Below are positions 60,580-64,000 of a DNA stretch of 64,000 nucleotides, piece after piece; position 1 is the first letter of the stretch; the number at the start of each line of letters is the position of its first letter. The notes under the pieces are model-generated. The model had not been told where the DNA came from. It did no database searches and worked only from the letters and a program-made list of their open reading frames with translations. The position numbers and the translations under genes are program-made. This stretch comes from Treponema sp. (GTDB taxonomy: Bacteria > Spirochaetota > Spirochaetia > Treponematales > Treponemataceae), in NCBI GenBank assembly GCA_022640795.1, contig JALCCK010000002.1, forward strand, positions 1 through 64,000, given 5' to 3'.

Positions 60580-60608
60580 TTTGCTTTTCTAAAAAGATGC
60601 TTTAGAAT
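60580..60608 (+). promoter_or_regulatory. Leaderless promoter of the two-component operon
   Basis: TTGCTT (60581-60586) with 16-nt spacing to TAGAAT (60603-60608), then exactly 6 nt (AAAGTA) to the ATG at 60615. No ribosome site. Confidence 0.6.
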
Positions 60609-60614
60609 AAAGTA

Positions 60615-62162
60615 ATGAAAGTCGCGGTTCTGGATGATGAAGAAAAAGTATGTACGCTTATTTGTACGCTTATTGAATGGAAAAAGCTCGGTCTTGTACT
60701 TACGGGAACGGCTTCCGACGGAATAAGCGGACTTGAACTCATAAAATCGACAAAACCCGATTTACTCATAACCGATATACGGATGCCGGGAATGACAGGC
60801 CTTGAGCTGGTAAAGGCGGCAAAAGAGGTATCACCGGATCTTCAGGTTATTATTATCAGCGGGTACAGCCAGTTTGATTATGCCCAGACTGCTATCAATT
60901 ACGGGGTCGTAAACTATCTTTTAAAACCTATAAAAAAACAGGAGCTGAATACGGTTTTAAAAAAGATGACGGATACCTTTCAACTACGATGTGCTGAAAC
61001 AGAAAAATCAAAAAGACTAGAGGAAATTGTTGAGCGCCGGCAGAAACAGGATGCTGAACGGTTGCTTATTACTGCTGTTACCTGTAAAACAAAGACTGCA
61101 ATCACTGATTTTCCCATTCCATTCCCTTTACGGTTGTCTGCTATAAAGGTTGATTCACTGTCCGCGGACTATGATGAGAATGCAATTAAAATATTAATCA
61201 GAAAATTTGAAGAAAAAATGGAACAAATTATTTCTGATCAATATATTACAGCATTCAATACAGAATATACTTTTATTCTTGCTGTTCATGAAAAAAATGA
61301 AGGAAATACTTATTTAAATGAAATCCTGTCATGGTGCAAATCGCAGACACAGGTCTTCACGAATTTTACCATGACCATTGCAACTGCGGAAAAGGTTTTG
61401 AGCCGGAAAGATTTATACGGGAAAGCACGTTTTATTTTTCAAGGACTTTCTCGAAGGCTTGAAGACGGAGGTCTTGCTATTTATGAGGAGAAGACGCTTC
61501 TTCCCGAAACAGGATTTGATTATGATCATAATATAAAAGTTTTTTTTAATGCCATTTTGCAAGAGGCTGTTTGTTCTTTTGATGAATGTTTTGGAATTTT
61601 TAAGAAAAATATAGAAGACAGAGATTTAGCGCCATACCAATATGAGATGATTATCAGAGAATTTACCCTGCGGTTTCTTGAAGAGGCCAGTCTTCATCTC
61701 TCAGATATAAACTATCAGCAGCTTAAATCTGATTACGATAAGATTTTACTTTGTGCATCAAAGAAACAACTCTGGGAAACTGTTTATAATTATTTGAAAG
61801 AAGCTTTTGATTTATTTGCTGATGAGGAGCGCGAAAAATACAGCAAACCGATACGGCTTGCAAAACAGTATATAGCGGAAAATTACGATGATAGTATGAT
61901 TTGCCTTAATACCGTCGCTGAAAAAATTGATTTGAATAGCGCCTATTTTTCAGTTTTGTTTAAAAAAAGTTGCGGGATCGGTTTTTCGGAATATTTACAA
62001 AATTTACGAATGGGAAAAGCTAAGGAATTACTGGTGCAAACGCGTTTGCCGATAAAGCAGATTGCAGCTTTCAGCGGCTATTCTGATCCAAAACATTTCG
62101 CAAAGGTTTTTAAAAATATAAATGGTATAAAACCCATTGAATATCGAAAACTTTATGAGTGA
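60615..62162 (+). CDS. YesN-type response regulator with AraC DNA-binding domain
   Basis: The 515 residues start with a receiver domain (1-125; Asp7-Asp8, phospho-acceptor Asp54 in LLITDIRMPG, Lys in LLKPIKK), continue with a helical middle of about 270 residues, and end in a double helix-turn-helix AraC domain (about 410-515, with IAENYDDSMICLNTVAEKIDLNSAYFSVLFKK and PIKQIAAFSGYSDPKHFAKVFKNINGIKPIEYRK). Such regulators usually control nearby sugar or peptide transport genes. The kinase gene follows after 3 nt. Confidence 0.92.
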   Translation: MKVAVLDDEEKVCTLICTLIEWKKLGLVLTGTASDGISGLELIKSTKPDLLITDIRMPGMTGLELVKAAKEVSPDLQVIIISGYSQFDYAQTAINYGVVNYLLKPIKKQELNTVLKKMTDTFQLRCAETEKSKRLEEIVERRQKQDAERLLITAVTCKTKTAITDFPIPFPLRLSAIKVDSLSADYDENAIKILIRKFEEKMEQIISDQYITAFNTEYTFILAVHEKNEGNTYLNEILSWCKSQTQVFTNFTMTIATAEKVLSRKDLYGKARFIFQGLSRRLEDGGLAIYEEKTLLPETGFDYDHNIKVFFNAILQEAVCSFDECFGIFKKNIEDRDLAPYQYEMIIREFTLRFLEEASLHLSDINYQQLKSDYDKILLCASKKQLWETVYNYLKEAFDLFADEEREKYSKPIRLAKQYIAENYDDSMICLNTVAEKIDLNSAYFSVLFKKSCGIGFSEYLQNLRMGKAKELLVQTRLPIKQIAAFSGYSDPKHFAKVFKNINGIKPIEYRKLYE

Positions 62163-62165
62163 TTA

Positions 62166-63176
62166 ATGCGAAAACTATATATCGAAACCAGAATTAGTAT
62201 TCTCAGTACGATTTTTTTTCTTTTTCATATTCTGATCCTTATTGTATTATTTTTTTTCTGCAGATATGAAAATTTCTTTCTATGGTTTCTTTTTCCAATA
62301 GCTGTTTTTTTTCTGGTATTTTTTATTGCCTGGTATTGGGTAATCATTCCGTATCGCAGATCAAAACATCTCATGCAACTTTTTGCAACCGGTTATTCAC
62401 TTACCGGATTAATAGACGAAAAAAATCCTCTTAATCATGAGATGGAGATTGCGCAAGACAAACTGACAGAATTACTCAATACCGATCAGATGATGAATCT
62501 TTCAAAACGTCAGGCTCAATTCTTAGCTCTTCAGAATCAAATTAATCCTCATTTTTTATACAATACTCTTGAGGGAATACGGTCTGAGGCACTTGTCGCA
62601 GGTCTCGAAAGTGTTGCAAATATGACAGAAGCACTTTCCACTTTTTTTAGATATACTATCAGTTATGTAGAAAACCTAGTTACATTGAAAATGGAACTTG
62701 ACAATACAGAAAACTATTTTTTTATTCAACAGTATCGTTTCGGTACGCGGCTTCATTTAAGTATAGAAATAGATGGTGATGATAAAGACCGTATCTTACG
62801 ATGCAAAATTCCGAAACTTACCTTACAACCGATTGTAGAAAATTCTATTATACATGGGCTGGAATGTAAAGTTGGTGAAGGAAATTTAAGAATAAAGATT
62901 ATAGCTACTTCATCCCGTATGCTGATCAATGTGAGTGATGATGGAATTGGTATGGATGAATCTGTTCTTCATAAAATTCAGGATGGTTTGGAACATCGTT
63001 CGTTTGAATATGTTAAAACTGATAAGAGTAAGAATGGAATTGCACTTGAAAATGTCAATAATCGTATAAAACTCGTTTTCGGCGAACAATACGGGCTTTC
63101 TCTTGAGAGTTGTCTTGGAGTCGGGACGGATGTTCATATTTCTCTCCCATTGAGTACGGAAGGTGATGATAAGTGA
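62166..63176 (+). CDS. YesM-type sensor histidine kinase without a sensor domain
   Basis: The 336 residues have two membrane segments (about 12-32 and 37-61) joined by only a few residues, so there is nearly no extracytoplasmic part. The dimerisation and phosphorylation motif QNQINPHFLYN has His129; LQPIVENSIIHGLE (Asn226) and VSDDGIGM (Asp259) form the ATPase domain, ending in GVGTDVHISLPL. Most YesM proteins carry a large outer sensing domain, absent here. It overlaps the next gene by 4 bp. It may sense through another membrane protein or the membrane itself. Confidence 0.92.
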   Translation: MRKLYIETRISILSTIFFLFHILILIVLFFFCRYENFFLWFLFPIAVFFLVFFIAWYWVIIPYRRSKHLMQLFATGYSLTGLIDEKNPLNHEMEIAQDKLTELLNTDQMMNLSKRQAQFLALQNQINPHFLYNTLEGIRSEALVAGLESVANMTEALSTFFRYTISYVENLVTLKMELDNTENYFFIQQYRFGTRLHLSIEIDGDDKDRILRCKIPKLTLQPIVENSIIHGLECKVGEGNLRIKIIATSSRMLINVSDDGIGMDESVLHKIQDGLEHRSFEYVKTDKSKNGIALENVNNRIKLVFGEQYGLSLESCLGVGTDVHISLPLSTEGDDK

Positions 63177-64000
63177 AAAAGGAGGTTTTACGGCTTGATC
63201 AGGTATCGATTTTGCCTTATCTCCGGGACATAAATCTGGAAATTTATGAAGGAGAGATAGATGCACTTATTGGTATCGATTCTCTCGGACTTGATTACCT
63301 GATTGATACTATCCAGTTCAATACTCCTCTGCATTATGGGTGGGTTTATTACTGTAATAAAAAAGTTAATGATTATACAGAACCTTCCCGGATCCAAAAT
63401 AAAATAGCTGTACTTGAAAAAAATACTACACTGATCGATTCAATGACAGTGGCAGAGAATTTGTTTGTTATACGAAAAGGATTTAAGAAGAGTATTGTGA
63501 ATTATAAGATACTCTGTCAACAAACAGAAACCGTTTTATTGCCGATAGGACTTTCCCTGGATCCTATGCAAATTGTGGCGGAGCTCTCACCGTGTGAAAA
63601 ATGGATTCTTGAACTGGTAAAAGCATGGATTTCCGGCGTAAAACTTGTAATTCTGCGTGACATTTCCAACCTTGTTACAGGACAAGATTTAAAACGAATT
63701 TATGCTGCGTTGCATACTTTTGCAGAAAGAAAAATGAGCTGCCTCTATATATGCAATCATCATCAGGAAGCTTTCGAGATTGGAAATAGATGTTTTCTGA
63801 TGAAACAAGGACGTATTATTAAATGTCTTGAAAAAGCACAAATGACGGATACCGTTATGGCTCATTATAGTTACATATTTGACGACAGCATTTCCGACAA
63901 GGAACGTGAAAAATTATTCCAGGATTCAGGCCATAAAAGAAAAGAGGGTTTCTTCTGCAGTATGAAAGATTTTACACTTTCAATAGGAAAAGGCGAAACG
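63173..64000 (+). CDS. Degenerate sugar-type ABC ATPase, cut by the window end
   Basis: An open frame starts at GTG 63173 (overlapping the kinase TGA) and runs to the last base; the 276 codons visible contain no stop. The fold is that of RbsA/MglA-type tandem ABC ATPases: DSMTVAENLFV, then LSPCEKWILELVKAW where LSxGxxQxxEI is normal, LVILRDISNLV where LxILDEPTxxL is normal, and CNHHQEAFEI. Walker A is lost: GIDSLGLDYLI replaces GxNGAGKSTL. The start of a second, similar half (FCSMKDFTLSIGKGET) is at the end. ATP hydrolysis by this half is therefore unlikely. The 3' end lies outside the window. Confidence 0.8.
   Translation, partial: MKKEVLRLDQVSILPYLRDINLEIYEGEIDALIGIDSLGLDYLIDTIQFNTPLHYGWVYYCNKKVNDYTEPSRIQNKIAVLEKNTTLIDSMTVAENLFVIRKGFKKSIVNYKILCQQTETVLLPIGLSLDPMQIVAELSPCEKWILELVKAWISGVKLVILRDISNLVTGQDLKRIYAALHTFAERKMSCLYICNHHQEAFEIGNRCFLMKQGRIIKCLEKAQMTDTVMAHYSYIFDDSISDKEREKLFQDSGHKRKEGFFCSMKDFTLSIGKGET

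Noticed and set aside
1-64000. tRNA, tmRNA, SRP RNA, insertion sequences or prophage
   Set aside because: Intergenic regions are short and were read on both strands; no cloverleaf, transposase or integrase signature was recognised.

Overview
The window looks like chromosomal DNA of a spirochaete of the Treponema lineage. This rests on recognising the gene set and protein style, not on a database search. Supporting signs are a long S10-spc-alpha ribosomal cluster headed by tuf, a MurA with Asp in place of the usual catalytic Cys (reported for other spirochaetes such as Borrelia), two stand-alone PTS IIA proteins without transport genes nearby, and several conserved-looking proteins of no recognised family. 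Base composition is moderate, coding density is high, and no tRNA, rRNA, insertion sequence or CRISPR array was seen.

Layout. 304-15759: tuf followed by one unbroken run of ribosomal protein genes with secY and rpoA, ending with a 77-residue zinc-ribbon protein and a strong terminator. 15876-21383: a complete branched-chain amino acid ABC transporter (binding protein, attenuator, two permeases, two ATPases) and a CBS-ACT sensor protein. 21503-26330: an unknown protein, a PTS IIA protein, transketolase and a YitT-type membrane protein. 26442-28580 (minus): lgt and a ParA/MinD-type ATPase. 28690-32906: a CtpA-type protease, rsmE, a degenerate WecG-like glycosyltransferase and a sigma-54 activator without a DNA-binding domain. 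33016-33168: a non-coding 44-bp tandem repeat. 33224-39382: a SpoU methyltransferase, an SDR, a STAS-zinc ribbon protein, an AT-rich gap, two unknown membrane proteins and a DjlA-like J-domain protein. 39360-50473: murA and pepT (minus), a threonine synthase (plus), then GH13, malQ, a radical SAM protein and an unknown gene (minus). 50624-55918: ptsN, an unknown gene, a lytic transglycosylase, the redox regulator rex, and serC-serA. 55962-60549: rhomboid (minus), clpS-clpA-aat and an ACT protein. 60615-64000: a YesN/YesM-type two-component system and the start of a degenerate ABC ATPase.

How genes work together. clpS, clpA and aat form an almost complete bacterial N-degron pathway in one overlapping operon. 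serC and serA give two steps of serine synthesis and sit behind a leader RNA with competing hairpins. The GH13 protein and MalQ overlap by 4 bp and probably process alpha-glucans. The YesM-like kinase has almost no extracytoplasmic part and overlaps a pseudo-ABC ATPase, suggesting a sensor that listens to a transporter.

The most unusual feature is in the promoters. At least twelve genes on both strands have a -10-like hexamer whose last base lies exactly 6 nt before the ATG, with no Shine-Dalgarno sequence. This places the expected transcription start on the A of the start codon, so these should be leaderless mRNAs, whereas the ribosomal, liv and most internal operon genes have clear GGAGG-type sites. 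Other regulatory oddities are a Rex operator inside a perfect 20-bp terminator hairpin, a second Rex-like operator in the rex leader, and the switch-like serC leader.
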